Notes: generated from the sequence alone by a model not told the origin. A stretch of 64,000 nucleotides of DNA from Pseudomonas citrullilanati (GCF_030580855.1 NZ_JAUQOP010000004.1:176464-240463), one strand, 5' to 3'; shown: positions 9,020 to 17,576, counted from the stretch's first letter. Made by a program: numbers and translations.

Positions 9020-10990
9020 ATGCGCCTCTTCCTCTGCGAGAAACCTTCCCAAGGTCGAGACATTGCCAAAGTGCTCGGAGCCACCCGACGTGGTGATGGC
9101 TGCCTGATCGGCACCGACTCAACCGTCACTTGGTGCATAGGCCACCTGCTGGAGACGGCCCCTCCTGAAGCCTATGGGAAGCAGTTCAAGAGTTGGTCGT
9201 TGGATCATCTACCGATCATCCCTACGCACTGGCAGGTCGAGGCCAAACCCAAAACTGCGGCACAGCTCAAAGTCATCAAGCGCCTGCTCCGTGAGGCTTC
9301 CACCGTCGTCATTGCTACCGACGCTGATCGTGAAGGTGAAATGATTGCCCGCGAGCTGTTGGAGCTTTGCAAGTATCGAGGCCCCGTGCAGCGCCTCTGG
9401 TTATCGGCACTCAACGAGACGTCAATTCGCAAAGCACTGTCTTCACTGAAGTCAGGTCAAGAGACCTTCTCGCTCTATCAAGCCGCCCTCGCCCGCAGTC
9501 GCGCCGACTGGCTGATCGGCATGAACCTCAGTCGTTTGTTTACCCTTCTTGGTCGGAGGGCGGGCTACGACGGCGTACTGTCGGTTGGACGTGTCCAAAC
9601 TCCCACCTTGCGCCTGGTGGTTGATCGAGATCGCACAATTGCCAGCTTCGTCTCGGTGCCCTATTGGGAGGTGGATGTGCACCTGGCCTCAATGGGCCAT
9701 CCATTCATTGCGTCGTGGTCACCACCAAGTTCAGAACAGGACGAGTCCGGCCGCTGCATTCAGCAGACACTAGCAAGTCAGGCGACCCAAGCGATTTCTA
9801 ACACTAGGACCGCCACAGTGCGCTCTTTGCAGACTGAGCATCTCCGTGAAGCCCCGCCCTTGCCCTTCGATTTGAGCACCCTGCAAGAAGTCTGCTCGCG
9901 CAAGCTGGGGCTAGGTGTACAGGAAGTCCTGAACATCGCCCAAGCGCTGTATGAAACGCACAAAGCCACCACCTACCCGCGCAGCGATTGTCGTTATCTG
10001 CCGGAAAGTATGTTCGACGAGGCTCCGGCGGTCCTTGATGCCCTGCTCAAAACGGATCCCGCATTACGGCCTGCACTCGCAAGCCTCGACCGATCGTTAC
10101 GCTCACGGGCATGGAACGATGCCAAGGTCACCGCGCATCATGGCATCATCCCCACTACTGAGCCGGCGAATCTGGCGCGGATGTCTGAACAAGAGCGCCA
10201 AGTCTACGAACAAATTCGTAGTCACTACCTCGCGCAATTTCTTCCGCAACATGAGTTTGACCGGACCCAGGTCGAACTGGAGTGTGGCGCAGAGCGATTG
10301 ACCGCTGTAGGTAAACAGATCCTGGTCCAAGGCTGGAAAGGCTTGCTCCACGATACATCTGAGGAGGATGAGTCCAGTCGAAAAGCCCAAGTCTTACCCG
10401 TCTTGCAACAGGGCACACAGTGCACAGTAAACAATGTCGAACTAAAGTCGATGCACACCAGCGCGCCCAAGCCGCTCACCGAGGGCGATCTGATCAAGGC
10501 GATGAAAAACGTAGCCAAGCTGGTCAACGACCCACGCCTGAAACAAAAACTCCGGGACACCACAGGTATCGGTACCGAAGCCACTCGAGCCGGCATCATC
10601 AAGGGATTGATTGATCGGGGTTATTTGCAAAAGAAGAAACGCGCTTTAGTGGCCTCCGCAGCGGCTCATACCCTGATCGAAGCGGTACCCGCAGCAGTTA
10701 CGGATCCAGGTATGACGGCGATCTGGGAGCAGGCGCTAGACGAAATCGAAGCAGGACGTCTAACCCTTGATGCATTCGTCGCCAAGCAGGCGAACTGGGT
10801 CACGCAATTGGTCGAACACTGCGCAGAGCTCACCTTGGCGTTACCGGTCGAAAAAAGCGGCCTAGCCTGCCCCATTTGCAACGCATCAATGCGCAGACGC
10901 ACGGGAAAATCAGGGCCGTACTGGTCCTGCTCCCACTACCCGGACTGCAAGGGCACCATCCCAATCAGAAAAGATACGCGACGCCCATGA
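9020..10990 (+). CDS. topB: DNA topoisomerase III of the ICE
   Basis: A 656-residue type IA topoisomerase. The N-terminal Toprim domain starts MRLFLCEKPSQGRDIAKVLG and carries the DxDxxG motif in ATDADREGEMIAREL (near 94-104). The active-site tyrosine lies in TTYPRSDCRYLP (about 315-325). The C-terminus ends in a single zinc ribbon, CPICNASMRR followed by CSHYPDCKGT. Such TopB proteins are part of the backbone of MPF-G ICEs and probably resolve intermediates during element replication or transfer. Length and domain order match the ICE family rather than needing the longer chromosomal C-terminus. Confidence 0.93.
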   Translation: MRLFLCEKPSQGRDIAKVLGATRRGDGCLIGTDSTVTWCIGHLLETAPPEAYGKQFKSWSLDHLPIIPTHWQVEAKPKTAAQLKVIKRLLREASTVVIATDADREGEMIARELLELCKYRGPVQRLWLSALNETSIRKALSSLKSGQETFSLYQAALARSRADWLIGMNLSRLFTLLGRRAGYDGVLSVGRVQTPTLRLVVDRDRTIASFVSVPYWEVDVHLASMGHPFIASWSPPSSEQDESGRCIQQTLASQATQAISNTRTATVRSLQTEHLREAPPLPFDLSTLQEVCSRKLGLGVQEVLNIAQALYETHKATTYPRSDCRYLPESMFDEAPAVLDALLKTDPALRPALASLDRSLRSRAWNDAKVTAHHGIIPTTEPANLARMSEQERQVYEQIRSHYLAQFLPQHEFDRTQVELECGAERLTAVGKQILVQGWKGLLHDTSEEDESSRKAQVLPVLQQGTQCTVNNVELKSMHTSAPKPLTEGDLIKAMKNVAKLVNDPRLKQKLRDTTGIGTEATRAGIIKGLIDRGYLQKKKRALVASAAAHTLIEAVPAAVTDPGMTAIWEQALDEIEAGRLTLDAFVAKQANWVTQLVEHCAELTLALPVEKSGLACPICNASMRRRTGKSGPYWSCSHYPDCKGTIPIRKDTRRP

Positions 10991-11011
10991 CGCATCAATG
11001 GAATGTACCGA

Positions 11012-11275
11012 TCAGTGTGTCATTAACGGAGACTGATCCCTCTCCAGGTCAATTAGCGGTTGTCCGATTTCACGGGCCAAGGCGATGCCCGTCGAAATCC
11101 ATATCTGTCCCAATTCATTGAACGCTTTCAGGTGTGCAGGATCTTCGTTGAGCCAATGGACAAGACTGTCCAAGTGTTCGGGGTTATCAGGACAATCATG
11201 GATCTTGATGAACAACTCCAGTGTTCGATCCCAAATCAAATCCGTGACGTCCTTGCTCGACTCTTCCATGCTCAA
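11012..11275 (-). CDS. small protein resembling the FecR/PupR N-terminal domain (DUF4880)
   Basis: An 87-residue protein convergent with topB. Its centre, LFIKIHDCPDNPEHLDSLVHW followed by LNEDPAHLKAFNELGQIW, matches the pattern of the FecR N-terminal (DUF4880) domain, where W-L-x-x-DPxHxxAFxxxxxxW is diagnostic. In FecR proteins this part binds the ECF sigma factor. Here the membrane segment and periplasmic receptor-sensing domain are absent and no sigma factor gene is nearby. It could therefore act as a free sigma-binding regulator. The start may be TTG at 11275 or ATG at 11269; GAGGGATGG lies upstream of both. Confidence 0.6.
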   Translation of the reverse strand: MSMEESSKDVTDLIWDRTLELFIKIHDCPDNPEHLDSLVHWLNEDPAHLKAFNELGQIWISTGIALAREIGQPLIDLERDQSPLMTH

Positions 11276-11456
11276 CCATCCCTCAATGCGGCCCTGTTAG
11301 ACCAATCATCTCTCACTGACCACCCTGGGCTCTGATGCCGAGGAATAGAAACCACATCGCGATGCAATGCAATTTCAGTCATCATTACAACCTAACAAGT
11401 CGATACTCAACCTTTAAGGATGTTCATGTCAACGGGTCTTTGCTCAACCATTCGGG

Positions 11457-11819
11457 TTGAACCGGAGAACTCATCACTTGGCACATAAACATCCAACCCA
11501 AGCCCAAATCGGGCGCATGATCGCGAAGCACCGCACCGAGCGTAATCTGACCCAGGAAGAGGTGGCTGAACGCTTAGGGATCGGCAGCGAAGCCATCTCG
11601 CGCCTGGAACGGGGTGTGGTGGAGCTTTCCGTGGTCAAGCTGATGCAGCTGGCGGATATTTTTGACTGCCGTATGGATGAACTGCTGACGGAGTCGAGCA
11701 ATCGTCCCAATGACCAAGGCCAGATGATTGCGGGCCTACTGAGTGGACTGGAGGAAAGCGACCGCGCCTTTATCCTGACGACTGTCGAACAATTGGCCGC
11801 TCATCTGGGCAGCAAGTAA
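11457..11819 (+). CDS. XRE-family helix-turn-helix regulator
   Basis: A protein of up to 120 residues with a cI/Xre-type HTH: IGRMIAKHRTERNLTQEEVAE then LGIGSEAISRLERG. A short C-terminal helical tail follows (dimerisation presumed). It stands before the DUF3577 region, the usual place for an ICE regulator. The true start may be the TTG at 11478, which has GGAG about ten bases upstream, instead of the TTG at 11457. No ATG is well placed. Targets are unknown; control of element maintenance or transfer genes is a reasonable inference. Confidence 0.75.
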   Translation: MNRRTHHLAHKHPTQAQIGRMIAKHRTERNLTQEEVAERLGIGSEAISRLERGVVELSVVKLMQLADIFDCRMDELLTESSNRPNDQGQMIAGLLSGLEESDRAFILTTVEQLAAHLGSK

Positions 11820-12401
11820 GCTCATCATTCGCTGGAGTTCGATATGGAAACCCTGAGGTGGACGCTCTGCCTTGGCCTTGACGTCGCCCCGCCCCCTTTG
11901 CTGTAGTACCTCAGGATCATCGCCAACGGCGACCCAAGACCGACTCGCTCCGGGTAGCTCGGTCGGACTCTTAGAGTTCGGAGCCTTTTCTCTTCTCCGG
12001 AATTGCATTCCTGACTTGTGCTCGACCTGATTGCTGAGGCGGATGACCGTTGTTGCTTCTACCAGGCAACAACGGTCATCCGCCTCGGCGATTGTATTCA
12101 GTCCCGGGGCCCACCGGGGAAACACTGGGCACCCTTTGTGCGCGGATGCGTGCCAGCAATTTCCGACCCAGGCCACGACAAGGGTCGGTTGGCGAGTCGT
12201 GACGCGGTTTAATCAAGCTTTGCGAGGGGCTTGTCCGCTGTGTGAGACGGCCAAAGGTGGCTTTTCTCTTCTTCGCCTGGCCGCACGCCGGGCCCACTCT
12301 TCATTTTTTTCATTCCAGTGACCGCCACAGTATTCCGGCCCTAAAAATTCGGGTTGCAGCGTCTTGACGCTCCCCTGTGACAGGCTTATACAAAGGGCGT
12401 G
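11820..12401. other. non-coding stretch upstream of the DUF3577 leader
   Basis: Together with the following leader this makes over 900 bases without a credible gene. ORFs of 60-146 codons on both strands here are mirror products of the inverted repeat at 12030-12092 and lack ribosome sites. A second GC-rich element near 12107-12135 (CCCGGGGCCCACCGGGG) follows the big hairpin. The segment may contain a regulatory RNA, or cis-acting sites for element replication or transfer. Confidence 0.4.
12030..12092. repeat. long perfect hairpin (27-bp stem, 9-nt loop)
   Basis: Arms 12030-12056 and 12066-12092 pair over 27 bp. Only two positions are non-Watson-Crick, and both are G-U in the plus-strand RNA. 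The loop is TTCTACCAG. It lies in a gene-free stretch between the XRE regulator and DUF3577. There is no T-run directly after it, so it is not a simple terminator. Confidence 0.8.
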
Positions 12402-12535
12402 GTTCGCTGTCGTTGACAGCCCAGCCCAGGTAGCTTGAACCTTCAAGGCTACGCCACGTTCGTGGTGGTTTACCCAAGTGCGATTAGCATCCGGAAGCTC
12501 GCACGGTTACCGCTCCAGCGGTGATGAATGCCCAC
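12402..12535 (+). ncRNA. structured leader element, copy 1 (upstream of DUF3577 gene)
   Basis: Several successive hairpins can be read: CTGTC/GACAG near 12405, GTAGC...GCTAC near 12430-12452, CCACG/CGTGG, GTGCGA...TCGCAC near 12477-12503, and ACCGCT/AGCGGT. The same series in the same order occurs at 35291-35424, where several stems have changed on both sides (for example CCACG/CGTGG becomes CACT/AGTG). This covariation supports a conserved RNA structure. I recall a published candidate named the DUF3577 RNA motif located before this gene family, but cannot verify that it is the same element. Function unknown. Confidence 0.65.
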
Positions 12536-12658
12536 TCCCCCGCCTGCGGATTTTTGCCACAGACATCCCTCTGCTGTATCGCTATTCACCCAGAGCATCG
12601 TCCTGTCCCTCATCAATACCGATGGCGGGCAGCTCATTGCTGATCCTCACCTTACCCA

Positions 12659-12687
12659 CCCTGACGGGGTTCACTTTCCCGTCAGGG
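12659..12687 (+). promoter_or_regulatory. leader hairpin close to the DUF3577 start
   Basis: A 10-bp perfect stem, CCCTGACGGG and CCCGTCAGGG, with a 9-nt loop, ends 40 bases before the ATG of the DUF3577 gene. Similar C/G-rich hairpins stand before the genes at 13707, 35542 and 35992, so it may be a common leader device of the ICE accessory genes. Confidence 0.5.
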
Positions 12688-12727
12688 ATCGTGCGCCGCC
12701 GTTTTTCCTTGTAACAGGAGAACCATC

Positions 12728-13282
12728 ATGGCCCACGCCAACCAACCTCAAGAAGTGACTTACTTCAATCTACATACCGCCGGCATTGGCTACCTCAACC
12801 GTGTGCGTGAAGTACAGGTTCGCCGCGGACAGCCGTTCATGGCCTGCGATATTGCAGCTCTGCACGGTGCGGCCGATGCGGTGGAATACACTCGCTTCGA
12901 TTGCAAGGTCGCTGGGGGCGAAGCTGAACGCTTGATTCGCCTCTACATGGACGCCGTCAATGCCGAGAAAAAGGTGTTGCTGTCGTTTCGTATCGGCGAT
13001 CTGTGGATTGATCCGTTTCTCTACGAGAAAGGCGTCAAACAAGGCCAACCAGGCGCCAGCCTGAAGGGTCGTCTGCTGTTCATCGACTGGATCAAGGTCA
13101 ACGGCATGCTCGAGTACAAAGCGCCTGCCAGGCAGGAAGCAACAGCACCTGCTGAGCAAGCGCCTACCCATGAACCTCCTCCTGCATCGTCTGATGCCGA
13201 AGGTGAAGAGAACGAACCCGAAGTTAAACCTTCGTCACGCCCGGCTCGCCGTGTCTCTACTCAAACCGTTCGGTCCGCTTGA
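12728..13282 (+). CDS. STY4534-family ICE protein (DUF3577)
   Basis: A 184-residue protein starting MAHANQPQEVTYFNLHTAGIGYL, with FMACDIAALHGAADAVEYTRFDC and DLWIDPFLYEKGVKQGQ further on. These motifs identify the STY4534/DUF3577 family, a backbone gene of MPF-G islands described as a replication or ssDNA-related accessory protein, without biochemical proof that I know of. The strand-rich N-terminal 130 residues look OB-fold-like; the tail is acidic and disordered. The ATG has ACAGGAG upstream. A strong terminator follows at 13305. Its long structured 5' leader suggests post-transcriptional control. Confidence 0.88.
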   Translation: MAHANQPQEVTYFNLHTAGIGYLNRVREVQVRRGQPFMACDIAALHGAADAVEYTRFDCKVAGGEAERLIRLYMDAVNAEKKVLLSFRIGDLWIDPFLYEKGVKQGQPGASLKGRLLFIDWIKVNGMLEYKAPARQEATAPAEQAPTHEPPPASSDAEGEENEPEVKPSSRPARRVSTQTVRSA

Positions 13283-13304
13283 ATGGTTCGTAAAGCCCGT
13301 CATC

Positions 13305-13331
13305 AAGGCGCTCCTTCGGGCGCCTTTTTTT
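13305..13331 (+). terminator. rho-independent terminator after DUF3577 gene
   Basis: Stem AAGGCGC/GCGCCTT with a TCCTTCGG loop, followed by an unbroken run of T. It lies 23 bases after the stop at 13282. Confidence 0.88.
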
Positions 13332-13352
13332 AACCGACATGGGAGCCATCTT

Positions 13353-13610
13353 ATGGAATCCTTCTGGCTTTGCGACGAATGCTTGTGCGCTGCGGCTTAT
13401 GAGGACTACAGCACGCTTTCGCTTTATCAAACAGCGGATCAAATCGCTCAACGCATCGCCGCTCTTCCACCTGGATTGGCTCGACTGATACCCGTCAGTG
13501 CCGACTTCGATTCCGAGGCCGGCTGGGGAATAAACGGATTTTCCTCGCAGCCCTGCGATGGCTGCGCTTCTCCTCTGCACGGTCAGCGCCACCAATTCAC
13601 TCGGTTGTAA
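13353..13610 (+). CDS. small zinc-ribbon-like ICE protein
   Basis: An 85-residue protein beginning MESFWLCDECLCAAAYEDYS and ending near a second cysteine pair, SQPCDGCASPLHGQRH. The two CxxC pairs (CDEC, CDGC) suggest a zinc ribbon. The ATG at 13353 with GGGAGCC upstream is preferred to the much longer open frame that begins inside the previous gene. I know such proteins only as hypothetical genes between DUF3577 and radC in related islands. The function is not known. Confidence 0.65.
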   Translation: MESFWLCDECLCAAAYEDYSTLSLYQTADQIAQRIAALPPGLARLIPVSADFDSEAGWGINGFSSQPCDGCASPLHGQRHQFTRL

Positions 13611-13706
13611 ACGGCTCGACACCTGCTCACAACCACTTCATACCCAGCCAGGGGATACCACTCCCCTGGGGTGTGTGCCCCTGCCGATCCAACTCGGAGG
13701 CACCCC

Positions 13707-14201
13707 ATGAGTAATCAACTCACACTGATTGAAACCACCGATCCTGAAGCTGATCGGCTCGCACACGAGAATCGCGTGATCGATGAAGCGCTGCATATTC
13801 TGGATCGTCGATTGTTCACCCGCGGCCCAGGTCTGACTTCTCCTGAGACCGTGGCCTCATTCCTGAAACTGCAACTGACTCAACAGGAGCATGAAGTCTT
13901 CGGCGTGATCTTCCTCGATGCCAAACATCGAGTGCTTGCGTTCGAAATTCTTTTTCACGGCAGCATCGACGGTGCCAGCGTATACCCTCGCCAGGTCGTT
14001 AAACGCTCCATGGCTCATAACGCCGCAGGCGCTATTTTTGTTCACAACCACCCTTCTGGTTGCACCGAACCCAGCCAGGCAGACCGCATCCTGACCGTTA
14101 GGTTGAAGGAAGCTTTGGCGCTGATCGAAGTGCGTGTACTGGACCACTTCATCGTTGGCGAAGGCCGTCCGCTGTCCTTTGCCGAATACGGTTGGCTTTA
14201 A
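13707..14201 (+). CDS. radC: RadC-like JAB-domain protein (DUF2466)
   Basis: A 164-residue RadC C-terminal (MPN/JAB) domain protein. It carries the metal-binding signature FVHNHPSG followed by an aspartate eleven residues on (SQADRIL), and [22 protein letters not shown]. Chromosomal RadC has an additional N-terminal HhH region, absent here. This short form is characteristic of ICEs and genomic islands. The biochemical role of RadC is unsettled. CGGAGG precedes the ATG, and a GC-rich hairpin (near 13657-13682) lies in its leader. A short AGGCAC/GTGCCT stem-loop follows at 14209-14226. Confidence 0.88.
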   Translation: MSNQLTLIETTDPEADRLAHENRVIDEALHILDRRLFTRGPGLTSPETVASFLKLQLTQQEHEVFGVIFLDAKHRVLAFEILFHGSIDGASVYPRQVVKRSMAHNAAGAIFVHNHPSGCTEPSQADRILTVRLKEALALIEVRVLDHFIVGEGRPLSFAEYGWL

Positions 14202-14254
14202 CGCTTACAGGCACTCTCGGGTGCCTTGTTCATTGTTAGCCTGGAGAGCTTCCT

Positions 14255-15001
14255 ATGAACCCTATCCATCAAGACTCAGTTCCGCTGGTAGATTCAAATC
14301 CTTTTATGCGTGGCTACCATAGCCTGGATATCGAGCGGCTACTGCAAATCACCTATGACGAATACTGTCCGCCCTGCTTTCGCTCCTTGCACCACTCGCA
14401 AGCCCATCTGTCCGACGATGAACTACAACTGTCCCGCTGTTTGTTCAATGATGATTTCGCCTTGATCAGCGAAGGCCAATCCATTCCAAATGAGTTAGAT
14501 GAATGCTGCCAGACCACTGGACTGGTCCGCCAAGTCGTCTACGCGGTAATGGGTGAAAGGCTCAACCAGAGGCGCCATGTCGGTGATCTGTATTCTCTGG
14601 AAGAAGCACAAACTGTGATTCATCACTTGAGCTTCGAAACGGGGCACTACAGTCGGTCCTGGGAGATCAGCACTAGCCATCTTCCCGCAGAGGCGATGTC
14701 TTACCTGCAGGAGCGGGTGTACAACGCAATGCCCAAGCCAACGAGTCTGTTTTTCGAGCTGTTCAAATTGCCGGACTGCGACGGCATCGGGTGCAAGCTG
14801 ATCGGCACCCCTTGGACGGATGAACAGCTGTTGAAAATCGACGGTCGCTCCTACTTGTCACTCAAACAAGAACAACTCGATGCCGGCACCCCGGGAGCCT
14901 TGGTCCATGTGTTGTACCTGGCGGCGCTGGCGGATGTGCGGATATTGATCTTCGATCCCTACGCGGCCGTCTTGCCCGGGCTCGCGGTTTTCGACGAATA
15001 A
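14255..15001 (+). CDS. ICE accessory protein of unknown function
   Basis: A 248-residue soluble protein with no signal peptide. The C-terminal part LVHVLYLAALADVRILIFDPYA, then AVLPGLAVFDE, is shared (from memory) with conserved hypothetical proteins at this position in PAGI-2-type islands. The GTPWTDEQLL segment has no known motif. ATG at 14255 follows GGAGAGC. It stands between radC and the start of the transfer operon. I cannot name a function. Confidence 0.6.
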   Translation: MNPIHQDSVPLVDSNPFMRGYHSLDIERLLQITYDEYCPPCFRSLHHSQAHLSDDELQLSRCLFNDDFALISEGQSIPNELDECCQTTGLVRQVVYAVMGERLNQRRHVGDLYSLEEAQTVIHHLSFETGHYSRSWEISTSHLPAEAMSYLQERVYNAMPKPTSLFFELFKLPDCDGIGCKLIGTPWTDEQLLKIDGRSYLSLKQEQLDAGTPGALVHVLYLAALADVRILIFDPYAAVLPGLAVFDE

Positions 15002-15066
15002 CCATGCGATGTGCCGCATTAATACGGAGCCCCCCTGAATCGCATTTCTCACTGAATCACGCTTCC

Positions 15067-15102
15067 CCTCATGTCAGGTTCTGCACTGAATCTGACATGA
15101 GG
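15067..15102 (+). promoter_or_regulatory. attenuator-like hairpin before the transfer operon
   Basis: An 11-bp perfect stem, CCTCATGTCAG with CTGACATGAGG, and a 14-nt loop, followed by AATCTTTTCC and then the ATG of pilL at 15113. It is placed so that it could end transcription from upstream, or mask the ribosome site of the first tra gene. Confidence 0.55.
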
Positions 15103-15112
15103 AATCTTTTCC

Positions 15113-15655
15113 ATGGCCCGTTTTTTCACGCTGGTCTGTCTGCTAGGCGCACTGAGCGCGTGCACTGCGCAAGCTCCAAGTACATCGCCGTCCCATCCAC
15201 CACCCGACAATGAGATGAGCCGGAGCCAATCCAAAAAGGATACTGGCGAAGGCAGTCATCAGGCGGACCTTCGCTATGGCCGCTATACGCTAGTGAGCAC
15301 CGCGCCCACTAGGGAACAACGAGACCTGCTTGCCCAGATCATCGACATCAGCATCCCGTCAAACCTGAGTCCATCGGTCCAGGATGCGCTGCACTATGTG
15401 TTGTTGCGCTCGGGCTATTCGCTCTGTCCTGATGCCCCGCCAGTGAAGGTGCTCTTCAGCCGTCCATTACCAGCAGCACACTATCGCCTTGGACCGATCC
15501 CGTTGCGCAGCGCACTGCAAGTGCTGGCCGGTCCGGCTTGGCAACTCACAGTCGACGATATCAATCGCTCAGTCTGCTTCGAACCACAAAAAGCCGAGAC
15601 CCGAACTGTACCGATCGCCTCTTCTCCGTCCCCCCAGCTGGAGACGCGCCCATGA
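15113..15655 (+). CDS. pilL: PilL-like lipoprotein (N-terminal PilL domain, TIGR03748)
   Basis: A 180-residue protein with a lipoprotein signal: a hydrophobic stretch and lipobox LSAC (cysteine at 17). It continues with YGRYTLVSTAPTREQRDLL and a secretin-N-like region ALHYVLLRSGYSL then LPAAHYRLGPIPLRSALQVLAG. This matches the PilL/TIGR03748 family encoded first in the tra cluster of MPF-G ICEs. It probably sits in the outer membrane or periplasm and aids pilus or channel assembly. It overlaps the next start by four bases. Confidence 0.8.
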   Translation: MARFFTLVCLLGALSACTAQAPSTSPSHPPPDNEMSRSQSKKDTGEGSHQADLRYGRYTLVSTAPTREQRDLLAQIIDISIPSNLSPSVQDALHYVLLRSGYSLCPDAPPVKVLFSRPLPAAHYRLGPIPLRSALQVLAGPAWQLTVDDINRSVCFEPQKAETRTVPIASSPSPQLETRP

Positions 15656-16320
15656 AAGCCTCAACGTTTCAAACCCTGATCGTTGGGGGACTGTGCCTGG
15701 CGGTCGCTGGGCTGAGCGGTGGTCTATATAACCAGGCTCAGAGCATGACGAAATTGCAGGACAGCAGCATCCAACACCAACAGACCTTGGACACCCTGCA
15801 ACGTGACTCAAACGCCCTCAAGGATACGCAGGAAAAACTGCATTACGCGGTGAAAGACCTGAGGCAGATGGTCGATACCGGCGAGCAACAAGCCAGTGTC
15901 CTCGACCCGATGCTGGACCAGTGGGCACAAGAAATTCAGGAATTGCGCGACGGTCTGGCAACCCGGGCTACCGAGGCTGACATGACTGCGTTACGGGCAC
16001 GCCTGGAACAAGTGGAGCAGAAGCTCCTGGACCTCAGCTCCAAGCCATCACCACCAGCGCCACCGTCCACAGCCAAACCGAAAAACACCGTTCTCCCCAA
16101 GTCCGTCCCACTCTCGCCTCCCTTTTCAGTGTCGGGTGTTGAGTCCCGCGGCGGCGAACGTTTCTTGGCGGTCACCCCGCATGACAGCCGTACTCTCGCG
16201 GATGTTCGACTGCTGCATAGCGGCGAACAAATCAGCACCTGGCGCCTGAAAGCATTGGAACCAACCTCGGTCATTTTTGCGGTGAGCGGACATCCAGACC
16301 AAACCGTTCAGGTTCCTTAA
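15652..16320 (+). CDS. membrane-anchored coiled-coil ICE protein
   Basis: A 222-residue protein. One N-terminal membrane segment (about 8-24, FQTLIVGGLCLAVAGLSGG) is followed by a long coiled coil (residues about 30-130: HQQTLDTLQRD, LRARLEQVEQKLLDL), a proline-rich linker and a small beta domain at the end. The start overlaps the pilL stop. It resembles hypothetical proteins at this site in related ICEs and is probably an inner-membrane structural part of the transfer apparatus, which is inference. Confidence 0.6.
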   Translation: MKASTFQTLIVGGLCLAVAGLSGGLYNQAQSMTKLQDSSIQHQQTLDTLQRDSNALKDTQEKLHYAVKDLRQMVDTGEQQASVLDPMLDQWAQEIQELRDGLATRATEADMTALRARLEQVEQKLLDLSSKPSPPAPPSTAKPKNTVLPKSVPLSPPFSVSGVESRGGERFLAVTPHDSRTLADVRLLHSGEQISTWRLKALEPTSVIFAVSGHPDQTVQVP

Positions 16321-16329
16321 GAGGTCTGC

Positions 16330-17046
16330 ATGAACAAAGTGCTCCCGACCGTCCTCTGTCTCGTATCAATAGTTGCCGTTAGCGCTGCGCAGGGAGATAC
16401 CGCTGCGATCCATTCGCAGCCCCAAGACACTCAAACCATCCCATTGGAGCGCCTCCGTTCGACTCAGGCTGCGACCTGGGGATTGTCCGAGCAAGAGTGG
16501 TCACGCTTCGAGCAGATCCAAGCTGGCCCGCGCGGTTTCTGGAGTCCAACTCTCGATCCATTGACGGCTCTCGGGGTCGAAGCCGAGTCCGATCAGGAGC
16601 GTCAGCGCTATGCCGAATTACAGGTCGCGTTGGAGGCCAAACGCGCCGAACGCGAGCTGGCCTATCAGAACGCTTATACCGCCGCATGGGCCAAGCTGTT
16701 TCCCGGACTGCTGCCGATCCAGGGCATGGCGTCCGCCTCCCCTGCCAACTCCCCAGTAGCGCCCCGCCCAGCGTTGTTCGTGAAAGATCATTGCCAGCCA
16801 TGTGTCGTCGAAGCGCAGCGTCTGCAAAACAGTGACGCCGCTTTCGATATCTACCTGGTGGGCAGCCAAGGCGACGATGAACGCATCCGCACCTGGGCAC
16901 GGCAGGCGGGCATCGACCCGGTTCGAGTACAGCGCCGGCAGATCACCCTGAATCATGACCGTGGTCACTGGCTCAGTTTGGGGGCTTCAGGCCCATTCCC
17001 TGTCACGTTCCAACAGGTGAATGGACAATGGCAACGTCTCAACTGA
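16330..17046 (+). CDS. integrating conjugative element protein, PFL_4693 family (TIGR03759)
   Basis: A 238-residue protein with a signal peptide (cleavage near residue 20) and the family hallmark ATWGLSEQEWSRFEQIQAGP, then RGFWSPTLDPLTALGVEA. The C-terminal half has LFVKDHCQPCVVEAQRLQ, a CxxC pair in a thioredoxin-like setting. A periplasmic redox or disulfide-related role is plausible for this family. It overlaps the following gene by 19 bases. Confidence 0.85.
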   Translation: MNKVLPTVLCLVSIVAVSAAQGDTAAIHSQPQDTQTIPLERLRSTQAATWGLSEQEWSRFEQIQAGPRGFWSPTLDPLTALGVEAESDQERQRYAELQVALEAKRAERELAYQNAYTAAWAKLFPGLLPIQGMASASPANSPVAPRPALFVKDHCQPCVVEAQRLQNSDAAFDIYLVGSQGDDERIRTWARQAGIDPVRVQRRQITLNHDRGHWLSLGASGPFPVTFQQVNGQWQRLN

Positions 17047-17576
17047 GCAGTTTGTTACTCACGCTCATGGCACTGACGGTTCATGCGAACGAACTGCCGC
17101 CGCCGGCCTATCAACTGGCGGCGCACGGTGCAGACATTCCTCCTGCTGTTCTTTTCGCCATCACCTTGCAGGAGAGTGGTATTCGCGTGCGAGGTCGGCT
17201 GTTGCCCTGGCCTTGGACACTGAATATCGCCGGAACACCTTATCGCTTCGTCACTCGCCAAGCGGCGTGCCAAGCCTTGGTTCAGGCGCTCGCCCACCAC
17301 GGCGCCAAGCGGGTCGATGTTGGACTCGGACAAACCAACCTGGGTTATCACGGGCAACGCTTTTCCAGCCCCTGCGAAGCCCTCGATCCTTACCGAAATC
17401 TCGCCGTGACCGCCGCGCTGCTGCGTGAACATCACGCCGCCACCGGTGATTGGGTACTGGCTGCCGGACGCTACCACCGCCCAGCGGGAGGCCCGCCTGC
17501 TGCTCGCTATCGCGCCAGTTTTTCTCGCCAACTCCAACGGGTACTGTTTTCCTTCAATCAGGTCATATCTCCATGA
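17028..17576 (+). CDS. lytic transglycosylase-like protein of the transfer system
   Basis: A 182-residue protein with an N-terminal signal peptide and an SLT-type core. AVLFAITLQESGIRV holds the catalytic glutamate (near 48), and VDVGLGQTNLGYHG and LAVTAALLREHHAATGDWVLAAGRYH match the later motifs of the fold. It probably opens peptidoglycan for the conjugation channel. Start lies within the end of the TIGR03759 gene; stop overlaps the next start (ATGA). Confidence 0.82.
   Translation: MATSQLSSLLLTLMALTVHANELPPPAYQLAAHGADIPPAVLFAITLQESGIRVRGRLLPWPWTLNIAGTPYRFVTRQAACQALVQALAHHGAKRVDVGLGQTNLGYHGQRFSSPCEALDPYRNLAVTAALLREHHAATGDWVLAAGRYHRPAGGPPAARYRASFSRQLQRVLFSFNQVISP

Noticed and set aside
11736..12321. 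Several ORFs on both strands around the 27-bp hairpin
   Set aside because: Their similar peptides on opposite strands are produced by the inverted repeat itself; no starts with ribosome sites.
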